Positions 32,295 through 40,387 of a stretch of DNA of 64,000 bases are shown here, in pieces. The notes under the pieces were generated by a model. The model saw nothing but the letters and a program-made list of their open reading frames with translations, had not been told where the DNA came from and did no database searches. The stretch is from assembly GCA_965227905.1 (NCBI GenBank), contig OZ245780.1, forward strand, positions 2,356,001 to 2,420,000. Reading direction: 5' to 3'. Each line of letters opens with the position of its first letter. The first letter of the stretch is position 1. Position numbers and translations under genes: made by a program. Source of the DNA: CBDDHT01 sp965227905. Lineage in GTDB: Bacteria > Pseudomonadota > Alphaproteobacteria > Rhizobiales > Methyloligellaceae.

Positions 32295-35081
32295 TCAACC
32301 AGAGAAATCAGCCGGTAGGAAATCGAGCGGGACAAGTTCGATACTCATGACAGGGCCGGTCGTATTGGTCCCCTTTGCCGCATAGCTCTTGAGGAGGTCG
32401 GGAACACGAACCGTCATCGACTCTTCGGCACCCGGCTGGAGCGGGCCTTTCATTTGGAGAGACCGTCCATAAAGGATGTCGCCGCCCTTGCCCTTGTAGA
32501 GTACGGCAAAGAAAATGTTCTCCAGTGAGTGCCTGGTCTCGTTGCGAATGGAGATGATCTCGGTTTCCGATCCTCCGGCCTTCACATAATTCGTCAGTTT
32601 GAGCGTACCGCGGATGCTGTCGTTGATCGGCGAGTCGGGCGATGCCGTCACTTTCGACATATCCCGCTTCGATACGGCCGAGATGAGTTTCGCGGGCATT
32701 ACAAAGGTCACCGGCTTGGCGTCCTGGACTGTGAAGCGCGCCATTCCAAGCAACTGGCCCTTGTGATCGAAGACAGGTCCACCGCTGCTTCCGGGAGAGA
32801 CGAGCGCCGAGGATACGTAAAGAATTCCGCCATCGGTGGCCTGAGCTGAGCGGATGCTGCCGGTTGTTGCCGCGCTGGCCTCCCAACGTGGATTGCCAAG
32901 GACGATCACACCATCGCCGACCTGCGGCGCCGTGGGAGACGTCAGGGCTATTGCTTTGGATTTCCGCGTGGTTTCGACCAGAGCAACGTCCAATTCGGCG
33001 GAGTAGGACTTAACGCGTGCAGAAAAAGTGATGTCTTTGTCGCCAACATTTTGCAGGGATAAGGCGTGGGCGTCCTGAACCGTATGGTAGGTCGTGGCGA
33101 CAAGATTTTCGCGAACATAGAACCCCATGCCAACGCTGGTGGGGATCTTGTTGGCATTGAAGGAAATGACCTGAACCAGCGATTCTTGCGAACTTTCCTT
33201 CAATTCGGCTATGCGGGCGCGCAGGCTTTGCAAATCGACAGCTGGTGGATTGCCTATTTGTCTTACATTGGCCGGTGCTTGTGCTGCGATCGGCGACTCC
33301 GTCAGGCGATCACCGAGATCGCGCGGTTCCGGGTCAAATGTCTTGGCGCCGGACAACGGTTCACTTCCATCGTTTGCGACATCGGATTCGACCGCAACAT
33401 TATCGAGGTCCAATCTCAATGAGAAAAGCTGTGAGACTTGTTCGGGCAGCAGCGTCGTTGCGAAGACGCCGGCAAACAGAAGCATGGAAACGAGGACCCA
33501 GGTCTGTGCCAGACTCGGCCAGACAAAGCCGCCGCGCCAGGCACGATTGTTCTCGGCCGCGCGCCACACCCCGACGGCAATCCATATCAACAGCGGTATC
33601 GAGACGACCAGCAGACCGATCGCCACTGCAAGCTTGACCGGTCCCTGACCGAAATCGATGAAGCTCAGGCCATATGGAAGGGCCATGAGCAGGACAAACA
33701 GTGGAACGGCATTGACCCAGACCGATTTTCCAAGACTGAGCTCTCCCGACCAATGCCGCATCAGATAGGATCGACCGGAAGAATCTGTTTCGGCCGCGAC
33801 GTTGAGCCAGTCCGCACTGGCGAGATCGCCTGAGTCCAGGTCTTCGTCATAATCTTCATCGAGTTCGACCTCGAGATCGAAGTCACTGTCGATATCATCG
33901 ATCTCAACGTCCGGCAGAGAAGGCTTCTTCGCCCGCGCAGCAGGCGGTTGGCTTTCCTCTGCGCTCGGTTCACCAGCCGGCTCTTCTGGAGAAACGGCCT
34001 GCTTGGGGAGTTTGGGTGGCTGCGGTATAGCCGGCGGCTCTTGAGGCGGCGTTTCACTAGGGCCTGCCGCTGGCTCGGCGTTCTGTTGTGCTTCTTGAAC
34101 CGCTTCGCTCGTGTCTTCGGCAGTTTCCACGCCACCGGTTTTCAAATCATTGATCTGCCGGTTGAGGTCCTGGTTCTTGGCAATTTCATCGCGGAGGTTG
34201 CTCTCAAGAGCCTCCATCCGATTGACGAGCCGGTCCAAGACTTCGAGCTTCTCACCGGCAGGTTCTTCCGGCTGGGGTGTTGCAGGAGAAGGCTGGCCTG
34301 GTGGTACGGGTCCGTCGGCCTGGTCCAGCGCTGCGACACTTTCAGCAAGGCCATTACGGGGCGGGGCGGGAGGGCCGCCCGGCAGTTCGATAGCAGGGGC
34401 GTCATCGACCGGGTGCGGTGGATCGATTGGGCCATGGCCGCTTACCCTCGGTGCCGGCGGCTCATTGTCTTGTGAAGCCTCTTCCTTCGGTCTGGCCGTG
34501 GTGGTCCCCAGCGTTGCAACCTTTGGCGGGGATGCTTCGGCTTCATCCTCATCAGCGTGTCTTTTTGTGCGAAGGACCCCCAAGGTCGCCGTCTTAGGCG
34601 TTGGAACTGAGGCGTTTTCGTTGCCTCGATCCAGATTTCGGGCACTGCGCCGGGCGCCAAACTGCGCCCCGCTTGCCAGCGGCAGGTCATTCTCATCGGC
34701 TGCCTCCAGCTCGATGGTGCCGAAATCTGCGCGGCCATTGTTAGGGCTATGAATCCGGTCGCTCTTACGGCCCGTGATCGGATTGTCTAGCTCGTCATCT
34801 TCGCCAGGCCTCACAGGGGGCGAAATCACACGAACAAAATCAGGAGCATGCGGAACGCGAGGCCCACGTCCCGGTTTCGCGTCGGGACCATGAGGCAGAG
34901 GTGGCGGTTTGTAGATGCCTTCGACTTCGTGGGCCGGTTTCCATTCCGAGAATCCCGGTCGCCAGACAAGCGCATCCGGGTCGAGACGTTCCATTTCGAC
35001 CAGATACAGAAGCTCGCGCGCGGTCACAGGACCATGCGTCTTACCGTCTTCGAATATGTACCACGCTTGACGTGTCACCAA
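32295..35081 (-). CDS. GYF-domain, membrane-anchored trypsin-like serine protease
   Basis: A 928-residue protein with an unusual order of parts. Residues 1-60 form a GYF_2-type domain (WYIFEDGKTHGPV, then FSEWKPAHEV). A long Pro/Glu-rich disordered stretch follows, with a short coiled coil near 275-315, then an acidic run around 390-410. Three membrane segments lie at about 450-470, 480-500 and 520-542. A trypsin-like domain at about 635-815 has a complete triad: His666 (TTYHT), Asp698 (AELDVALVE) and Ser766 (GSSGGP). The last ~110 residues form a beta-rich tail. The start is a GTG. With three membrane spans the GYF and protease ends should lie on opposite sides. Substrate unknown; it stands as its own unit. 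Confidence 0.85.
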   Translation of the reverse strand: MVTRQAWYIFEDGKTHGPVTARELLYLVEMERLDPDALVWRPGFSEWKPAHEVEGIYKPPPLPHGPDAKPGRGPRVPHAPDFVRVISPPVRPGEDDELDNPITGRKSDRIHSPNNGRADFGTIELEAADENDLPLASGAQFGARRSARNLDRGNENASVPTPKTATLGVLRTKRHADEDEAEASPPKVATLGTTTARPKEEASQDNEPPAPRVSGHGPIDPPHPVDDAPAIELPGGPPAPPRNGLAESVAALDQADGPVPPGQPSPATPQPEEPAGEKLEVLDRLVNRMEALESNLRDEIAKNQDLNRQINDLKTGGVETAEDTSEAVQEAQQNAEPAAGPSETPPQEPPAIPQPPKLPKQAVSPEEPAGEPSAEESQPPAARAKKPSLPDVEIDDIDSDFDLEVELDEDYDEDLDSGDLASADWLNVAAETDSSGRSYLMRHWSGELSLGKSVWVNAVPLFVLLMALPYGLSFIDFGQGPVKLAVAIGLLVVSIPLLIWIAVGVWRAAENNRAWRGGFVWPSLAQTWVLVSMLLFAGVFATTLLPEQVSQLFSLRLDLDNVAVESDVANDGSEPLSGAKTFDPEPRDLGDRLTESPIAAQAPANVRQIGNPPAVDLQSLRARIAELKESSQESLVQVISFNANKIPTSVGMGFYVRENLVATTYHTVQDAHALSLQNVGDKDITFSARVKSYSAELDVALVETTRKSKAIALTSPTAPQVGDGVIVLGNPRWEASAATTGSIRSAQATDGGILYVSSALVSPGSSGGPVFDHKGQLLGMARFTVQDAKPVTFVMPAKLISAVSKRDMSKVTASPDSPINDSIRGTLKLTNYVKAGGSETEIISIRNETRHSLENIFFAVLYKGKGGDILYGRSLQMKGPLQPGAEESMTVRVPDLLKSYAAKGTNTTGPVMSIELVPLDFLPADFSG

Positions 35082-35536
35082 TAAACTCGCTGCGCACGGA
35101 CCGGCACGCTCAACACGGAATCAACAGGCGTGAATCAAACAAAGTCTAGAACGTCTGAACCGAATGAATAATTCGTTTCATTGGCTGTCGATGACTGTCG
35201 ACACCCTCCCGTTCTTACGATTGCTCTCGCCACGCCCAAACCATTCGGTCGGGAGGCCCCGTCTGCACATTTAAGGCATCCGGGCCCACCGGACCGAACA
35301 ACGATGTTGTGAACCATGCTTCCCGTCGCTAACCGAACTCTTTCAGTTTGTTCACTTAGCGTAGACGATCCTGCCGGTCCATCGTGGCCGTACATTACAG
35401 CAAACGGGGCCAATCGGCTATATGAAGACGCGCGGAAGGGTATACGGATTCAAGACATGATTATTACGAAAAACTATGAGTTTATCGCGGTTTGTAGGGC
35501 GTGGTGCAGCGCAGTAATCCAGCAAGCTAGACAGTG
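35082..35536. other. 455-base intergenic region without a recognisable gene
   Basis: It separates the divergent GYF-protease and asparaginase genes and should hold promoters for both. Short frames here lack ribosome sites and protein-like composition. The sequence becomes AT-richer towards 35450-35530. I see no repeat or known RNA. Confidence 0.5.
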
Positions 35537-36574
35537 ATGGGTATGGATACGGTCCCGGATCCAATTCTGATTCATGTGAATCGAGGCCCGCTTGTCGAGA
35601 GCGCCCATGCTGGCAGCATTGCCATTCGCGATGCGAATGGCGGCGCTCTTCTTTCGATTGGAGATGTCGATCGACCGGTTTTCCCCCGTTCTGCGATCAA
35701 GGCACTTCAGGCAATCCCACTTGTCGTGAGTGGTGCGGTGGAGGCTTTCGGATTCGACAATCGCCAACTTTCAGTCATGTGCGCATCTCACGGTGGCGAG
35801 CATGAGCATGTCACCGTCGTTACACAGATTTTGGATAAAATTGGCTTGAACGTGGATGCGTTGGCCTGCGGGGCACATTGGCCGCTCTGCGAGCAGGCTG
35901 GCAGGAGCCTGGCAGCGCAGAGACACGAGCCTATGGCACTTCACAACAATTGTTCCGGCAAGCACGCCGGCATGCTTGCGTTGGCCGTCCATGCCGGGAT
36001 GGACATAGTCGGCTACGAGCGGCCTTCGCATCCGGTGCAGCGCCTCATCGCAGCAACGTTGGCGGACCTGACCGATGCACCAATAACTGAGGATTTGTGT
36101 GCGACGGACGGCTGTTCCGTGCCGACATGGGGCCTGCCGCTTTCCGCGATCGCTCTGGCAATGGCGCGTCTTGCGTCAGGAGAAGGGCTCGATAGCGATC
36201 GAGCCAGGGCATGTGCACAACTGAGAGAGGCTTGTATGGCGGAGCCATGGTTCGTGGCGGGAAGTGGCCGCTTTTGTACGGATGTGATGCGCGCATTCGA
36301 AGGTCGTGTGTTTTTGAAGGAAGGAGCGGAAGGCGTGTATTGCGGCGCAGTTCCCGACTCTGGTCTTGGGATCGCGCTGAAGATAAAGGATGGTGCGAAA
36401 CGGGCGGCGGAATGCGCTGTTGCCAACATTCTGTCGACATTAATTCCAGATGCTCAGAAGATGCTTGATGACCATCGAAACCGGCCATTGGCCAATTGGC
36501 GTGGAATTGAGACCGGAACTATCGTTGCGGCGCCTGCTCTGACGGATGCGCTAGAGCGCATCGGTCAGGCGTGA
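35537..36574 (+). CDS. Class 3 (Rhizobium etli ReAV-type) L-asparaginase
   Basis: It hydrolyses L-asparagine to aspartate and ammonia, probably in the cytoplasm as no signal peptide is present. The 345-residue protein matches the Asparaginase_II family (PF06089), unrelated in fold to E. coli AnsA/AnsB. Counting from ATG 35537, Ser52 and Lys55 (FPRSAIKA), Ser84 (CASHGGE), and Cys139, Lys142 and Cys193 (NNCSGKHAG and TDGCSVPTW) fall four residues after the ReAV positions Ser48, Lys51, Ser80, Cys135, Lys138 and Cys189 as I recall them. The Ser-Lys catalytic pairs and the zinc site therefore appear intact. A GTG at 35534 directly precedes the ATG. Confidence 0.93.
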   Translation: MGMDTVPDPILIHVNRGPLVESAHAGSIAIRDANGGALLSIGDVDRPVFPRSAIKALQAIPLVVSGAVEAFGFDNRQLSVMCASHGGEHEHVTVVTQILDKIGLNVDALACGAHWPLCEQAGRSLAAQRHEPMALHNNCSGKHAGMLALAVHAGMDIVGYERPSHPVQRLIAATLADLTDAPITEDLCATDGCSVPTWGLPLSAIALAMARLASGEGLDSDRARACAQLREACMAEPWFVAGSGRFCTDVMRAFEGRVFLKEGAEGVYCGAVPDSGLGIALKIKDGAKRAAECAVANILSTLIPDAQKMLDDHRNRPLANWRGIETGTIVAAPALTDALERIGQA

Positions 36575-36679
36575 ATTGCCTAGCGGATTGATCCAAGACA
36601 CGAAATTGGTGCAGAATGTGTCGAAAGCACGCCGAGCGGGTGGCGGTCGCACTTTGAAACGCGCAGGGGAGCCGTTCGA

Positions 36680-37189
36680 ATGAGCCTCTTTCGTCAGACT
36701 ATTAATCCGTTTTCGTTGGTTATGATTATCGGGATTGCAGTGGCTCTTATGGCCACTATGCCCGCGCACGCTCAAAAGAAGAAGAAAGACGCTTCGAACT
36801 CGGGCGAACTCTATTGCGATATTGCCAAGGGCGTCAGTTTCATCGTCGGCTCCAAGCGCAAGCTGGCCTGTACCTACGTTCCCGATCAAGGTCGGCGCGA
36901 GCGTTACACGGGGCATATCAAAAATTTCGGTCTCGATATCGGACCTGTCAAAAAGGGTAAGATCTTCTGGACCGTAATTGCTCCGGGAAGCGGCAAGAAA
37001 GGCCCTGGACGGCTGGCCGGGACCTATGTCGGCTATGGCGGTCAGGTGGCTGTCGGTAAAGGCGGCGGTTACCAGAATTTTCTAGGTGGCCCCAACTTCA
37101 ACCTCATTCCGACAAGCGTAACGGGCCTGACCGGTGTCAATGTGGCGGTCGGTGTCCGGTCCATGAAGCTTGTCTATGTCGGCCGATAG
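36680..37189 (+). CDS. DUF992-family exported protein
   Basis: A 169-residue protein with a signal peptide (VMIIGIAVALMATMPAHAQ). A DUF992-like domain follows: GELYCDIAKGVSFIVGSKR, the second Cys in LACTYVP, then RYTGHIKNFGLDIG and a Gly-rich centre (GTYVGYGGQVAVG). The two Cys probably form a disulfide in the periplasm. DUF992 is largely confined to alphaproteobacteria and its role is unknown. An AGGGGA ribosome site precedes the ATG. It converges on the Tat-exported repeat protein gene, with a hairpin between. Confidence 0.88.
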   Translation: MSLFRQTINPFSLVMIIGIAVALMATMPAHAQKKKKDASNSGELYCDIAKGVSFIVGSKRKLACTYVPDQGRRERYTGHIKNFGLDIGPVKKGKIFWTVIAPGSGKKGPGRLAGTYVGYGGQVAVGKGGGYQNFLGGPNFNLIPTSVTGLTGVNVAVGVRSMKLVYVGR

Positions 37190-37233
37190 ACCGATCAGAG
37201 CACTCTAGAGCAACTTAGAGTCCATCAGCTTTT

Positions 37234-37263
37234 CTGCGCTTAGTCGTGTCCGACTAAGCGCAG
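37234..37263. terminator. Perfect 13-bp hairpin between convergent genes
   Basis: Arms CTGCGCTTAGTCG (37234-37246) and CGACTAAGCGCAG (37251-37263) enclose a 4-base loop. It lies 45 bases after the DUF992 stop and 6 bases from the repeat-protein stop, so it probably terminates both. A TTTT lies just before the left arm, which on the minus strand acts as a short A-run only. Confidence 0.65.
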
Positions 37264-37269
37264 GTTGAT

Positions 37270-38643
37270 CTAGAGACCGACATTTCCGAGAACGGCCATG
37301 TTGCGATAGGACTCCGCACTCTGTTTGGTGAGGTCCGGGCCGAGCGGTTTGGTGTGGTCCATTGCGCGAATTGCGCCGTCGCTCGTGCCGCTGATCATAT
37401 TGTTGGTGACAAGCACATAACCGGCATTCGGGTCGGCCGATATGCCAATGCCGATGCGTGCCTTGCGGACGATATTGCCGCTTGCGGTGACATCGCGCAG
37501 AAATTTGCCCCAACCAAGCTGAATCCCGATACCGGGGGCACCTTCGACGACATTTGCGCTGACCATCGTATCCGCCTCAACGCCGATACCGATGCCATGG
37601 CCGCTCTTCTGGCTTCCGGGTTTCAGGTTCCTGACAAGATTGCCTTGAACGACGGCAAGGCGGCCGCCTTCGTTGAAGTTCGTAACTGAAATGCCGGTTA
37701 GCGCCTCGTCGATGAGATTGTTTGCGACGATCGCCCCTTCGAAACCGAATTCGGCATACATCGCGACTTCTCCGAGTCTTGAGCACGAGTTGCCGATGAT
37801 CTGAGCGTTCGATGCGGCATTGCCCCGAATTGCCGAGAAGGCGCAGTCGCTGATCCGGTTTCCTGTTACAAGCACGGACCCGGCTCGAAATACATTGATG
37901 CCATTGCCGTTCTGCCCCGACCCACCGGCGTCGGTCCGAATATTCTCGATCCGGTTGTGGGCGATGATCGTGCCATCGTCTCCGAGAGCTGAGCGCCAGA
38001 CCTGGATACCGTTGTTTCCACATTCGCCAATGACATTGTCGTTTATTGAAAGGCCTTTAGCGTTTTGGGAGAAGAGGGCCGTTCCGGCGATATCGGTGAT
38101 CCTACAGCGATCGATCCGGCCGGAAGCTTCGGACAGTGAAATGCCATGCCCAAGGCTGGCGGCGAACCGACAGTCGGACAGAACAAGGTCGCTGGTCTTG
38201 CTGGCCTGGAACAAAGCGCCGAGCGTGCTGCCACCGCCCAGCGGTTTGCCGATACCATCGATCGTAAGACCATCGAGGCGAACGCCCGAGACGCTTTCTG
38301 CCGTGAGGCATTGTCCACCGCCGCGATATTCGAGCACCGTTTTTCCCGGGACTCCCCGGAGCGCTGAACCTGTTCTGAACTCCAGGCGCTTGATGCCGAA
38401 ACGGCCGGCCGGAAGCTCAAGGACTTCATCATTGGCTGCAGCCGCGTCGATTGCCCGTTGCAGGACAGCGGTCTGGTCCTTGCCGTCGCCAGACGGAATT
38501 TCGAGTCCCGCGACGCGAAAGGTACCGGCTCGCGGCTGCGAGGTGTCGGCATTTGACTCGCGTGGACCGACGGCCAACGCACTAAGACCCAGTCCGCCCG
38601 CCAAGACATTCCGCCTGTCCCAGTTCATAGGTGACCCTTTCAT
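37270..38643 (-). CDS. Tat-exported right-handed beta-helix protein (TIGR03808-like)
   Basis: A 457-residue protein with a twin-arginine signal (WDRRNVLAGGLGLSALA). Its body is Pectate_lyase_3/parallel-beta-helix-like, with repeated short strands such as ISDCAFSAIRGN and VTGNRI, NSCSRLGEVAMYAEFGFEG, and GIGIQLGWGK. This corresponds to the alphaproteobacterial family of twin-arginine-exported repeat proteins I know as TIGR03808; function unknown, possibly polysaccharide binding or cleavage. The ATG at 38643 overlaps the pyroglutamyl peptidase stop by four bases, which supports that start. It closes the methylmalonyl-CoA mutase gene run. Confidence 0.88.
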   Translation of the reverse strand: MKGSPMNWDRRNVLAGGLGLSALAVGPRESNADTSQPRAGTFRVAGLEIPSGDGKDQTAVLQRAIDAAAANDEVLELPAGRFGIKRLEFRTGSALRGVPGKTVLEYRGGGQCLTAESVSGVRLDGLTIDGIGKPLGGGSTLGALFQASKTSDLVLSDCRFAASLGHGISLSEASGRIDRCRITDIAGTALFSQNAKGLSINDNVIGECGNNGIQVWRSALGDDGTIIAHNRIENIRTDAGGSGQNGNGINVFRAGSVLVTGNRISDCAFSAIRGNAASNAQIIGNSCSRLGEVAMYAEFGFEGAIVANNLIDEALTGISVTNFNEGGRLAVVQGNLVRNLKPGSQKSGHGIGIGVEADTMVSANVVEGAPGIGIQLGWGKFLRDVTASGNIVRKARIGIGISADPNAGYVLVTNNMISGTSDGAIRAMDHTKPLGPDLTKQSAESYRNMAVLGNVGL

Positions 38644-39320
38644 TCCGTTCGTTGCCGGTGCTTGCGAAGATTGCCGTTACGGAAATTCGCCAGATTGTAT
38701 CGGATGATTGCTGCAACGCCGGTGCGCAATGTTTCGCGTGTTATTGCATTCGGCGATGTACGCCCGGATTGGAGAGCCAGCGGAGGGATATGAACGAATT
38801 GTGCGAGCGCCGGCCGTCCGGTGCGGTGTCTTTGCTCAAGCGTGAGGAAGAACAGCATATTGCAAAGATATGCGCCCGCATCCGAGGACGGGACTGCTGG
38901 AAGGCCTCGGGCGACGAGATGCGTGGCTAACTTCCTGGCAGATCTCGGCGCTTTCAACAGATGGGGCGCTTGTGGAACGATTTGATGTTGATCCCATTCG
39001 CAACCCATCGCATCGGCCATCATCGCTGTTCGATTCCGTGCGCAGTCTTCGACCGTAAAACCCCGCGCACTCGAATGTACGCCGAAGTGGATAACAATGT
39101 CCGGATCGATTTCAGCGGCCTGACGGGCGACAAGCGCGGGCATAGCGTTCCAGTCCACGGGCAGGCGCTGAGTAAAAAGCGAGACGTCCGTTTGTCTCTC
39201 CCAGCGAGCATCGTCCTCTAGCCAGTCGATCAATCGGCCGGAGGGATTATCTCGCATGCCTGGAAAAGAACCGAAGCCGGTCACCAGTATGCGGGTTTTA
39301 CGGTTCGCACGTTCGTGCAT
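38640..39320 (-). CDS. pcp: Pyroglutamyl-peptidase I (family C15)
   Basis: A cytosolic cysteine peptidase that removes N-terminal pyroglutamate. The N-terminus ILVTGFGSFPGMRDNPS is diagnostic. The catalytic triad is visible as Glu in GFTVEDCARN, Cys in SSDAGAYLCNMLFF and His in FVHIPP. At 226 residues it is near the usual ~215. The gene shares a TGATG junction with meaB and an ATGA junction with the beta-helix gene, so it is translationally linked to a propionate-pathway operon. No biochemical reason for that link is obvious. Confidence 0.93.
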   Translation of the reverse strand: MHERANRKTRILVTGFGSFPGMRDNPSGRLIDWLEDDARWERQTDVSLFTQRLPVDWNAMPALVARQAAEIDPDIVIHFGVHSSARGFTVEDCARNRTAMMADAMGCEWDQHQIVPQAPHLLKAPRSARKLATHLVARGLPAVPSSDAGAYLCNMLFFLTLEQRHRTGRPALAQFVHIPPLALQSGRTSPNAITRETLRTGVAAIIRYNLANFRNGNLRKHRQRTE

Positions 39321-40357
39321 CAGCCCGCCGGACCTTGGCGGTCCAGACCCAGAAGCGCGATGATCTCATTTGCGGCATTCACCGGTGTGATTGCCCCTGC
39401 GCCAATCTGTTCTTCCAGTTGCTCGATGCGGGTTGCGATGCGCTGGTCTCGTTTCAGCGTGCTCAAAAGCCGGTCTTCGAGCATGTCATGCATCCAGGCG
39501 ACGGCCTGGCGTTTCCGCTTCGCATCAAATGCTCCGGACTTCATCAGGCACGTTCGATGATTCTCCACCTCGGTCCAAAGGGCATCGAGCCCGATATTGT
39601 GTTGCCCGGACACGGTAACGACCGGTGGAATCCAGTCGGGATCTTCCGGTGTCAGGATCATCAGCGCAGCGCGATAGTCTCCGGCGGCTCTTGTGGCGCG
39701 ATCGGTGTTTTCGCCATCCGCCTTGTTGACGGCGATCATGTCGGCAATCTCGATGATACCCTTCTTGATCCCCTGCAACTCATCTCCGGCACCGGGCAGC
39801 ATCAGGACGAGAAAGAAGTCGACCATATCGGCGACAGCCGTCTCCGACTGACCGACACCGACCGTCTCCACAATGATCACATCGAAACCGAATGCCTCGC
39901 AGAGCGCCATCGTCTCTCGCGTCTTGCGGGTCACGCCGCCGAGCGTGCCGGACGAAGGCGAGGGGCGGATATAGGCATTCGGGTCCTGGGATAGCTTTGC
40001 CATCCGGGTCTTGTCGCCGAGGATCGATCCGCCTTTGCGGCTTGATGTCGGGTCGACGGCAAGCACCGCAACCTTATGGCCGGCGCCGGTGAGGTTGACG
40101 CCGAGCTGTTCGATCATCGTCGATTTGCCGACACCCGGGACACCGGTGATCCCAATTCGATGAGCGTTGCCAGTGTATGGCAGGAGCGCTTGCAGCAGCT
40201 CTTGGGCAAGCGCCTGATGATCGGGTTTGCTGCTCTCGATCAATGTGATGGCGCGTGCGAGGATGCTCCGGTCACCGTCGAGGATACCTTGTCGATAGTC
40301 GTCAAGAGACAGGCTCGTGCGGCGAGGAACTGCCATTGCCGTGGTCGGAGCGGTCAT
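39320..40357 (-). CDS. meaB: Methylmalonyl-CoA mutase chaperone GTPase MeaB
   Basis: This G3E-family GTPase guards cobalamin loading and protects methylmalonyl-CoA mutase from inactivation. Walker A GVPGVGKST, the LAVDPTSSRKGGSILGDKTRM segment, the switch region ETVGVGQSE and the base-specificity NKADG motif are all present. The 345 residues are normal length. The gene lies 30 bases after the mutase large-subunit stop, the classic arrangement. Codons for residues 1-8 (MTAPTTAM) may be an extension, with a second ATG inside. Confidence 0.97.
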   Translation of the reverse strand: MTAPTTAMAVPRRTSLSLDDYRQGILDGDRSILARAITLIESSKPDHQALAQELLQALLPYTGNAHRIGITGVPGVGKSTMIEQLGVNLTGAGHKVAVLAVDPTSSRKGGSILGDKTRMAKLSQDPNAYIRPSPSSGTLGGVTRKTRETMALCEAFGFDVIIVETVGVGQSETAVADMVDFFLVLMLPGAGDELQGIKKGIIEIADMIAVNKADGENTDRATRAAGDYRAALMILTPEDPDWIPPVVTVSGQHNIGLDALWTEVENHRTCLMKSGAFDAKRKRQAVAWMHDMLEDRLLSTLKRDQRIATRIEQLEEQIGAGAITPVNAANEIIALLGLDRQGPAG

Positions 40358-40387
40358 ATCGGGCGCGTGCGTCCTTGCAATTCGCCC

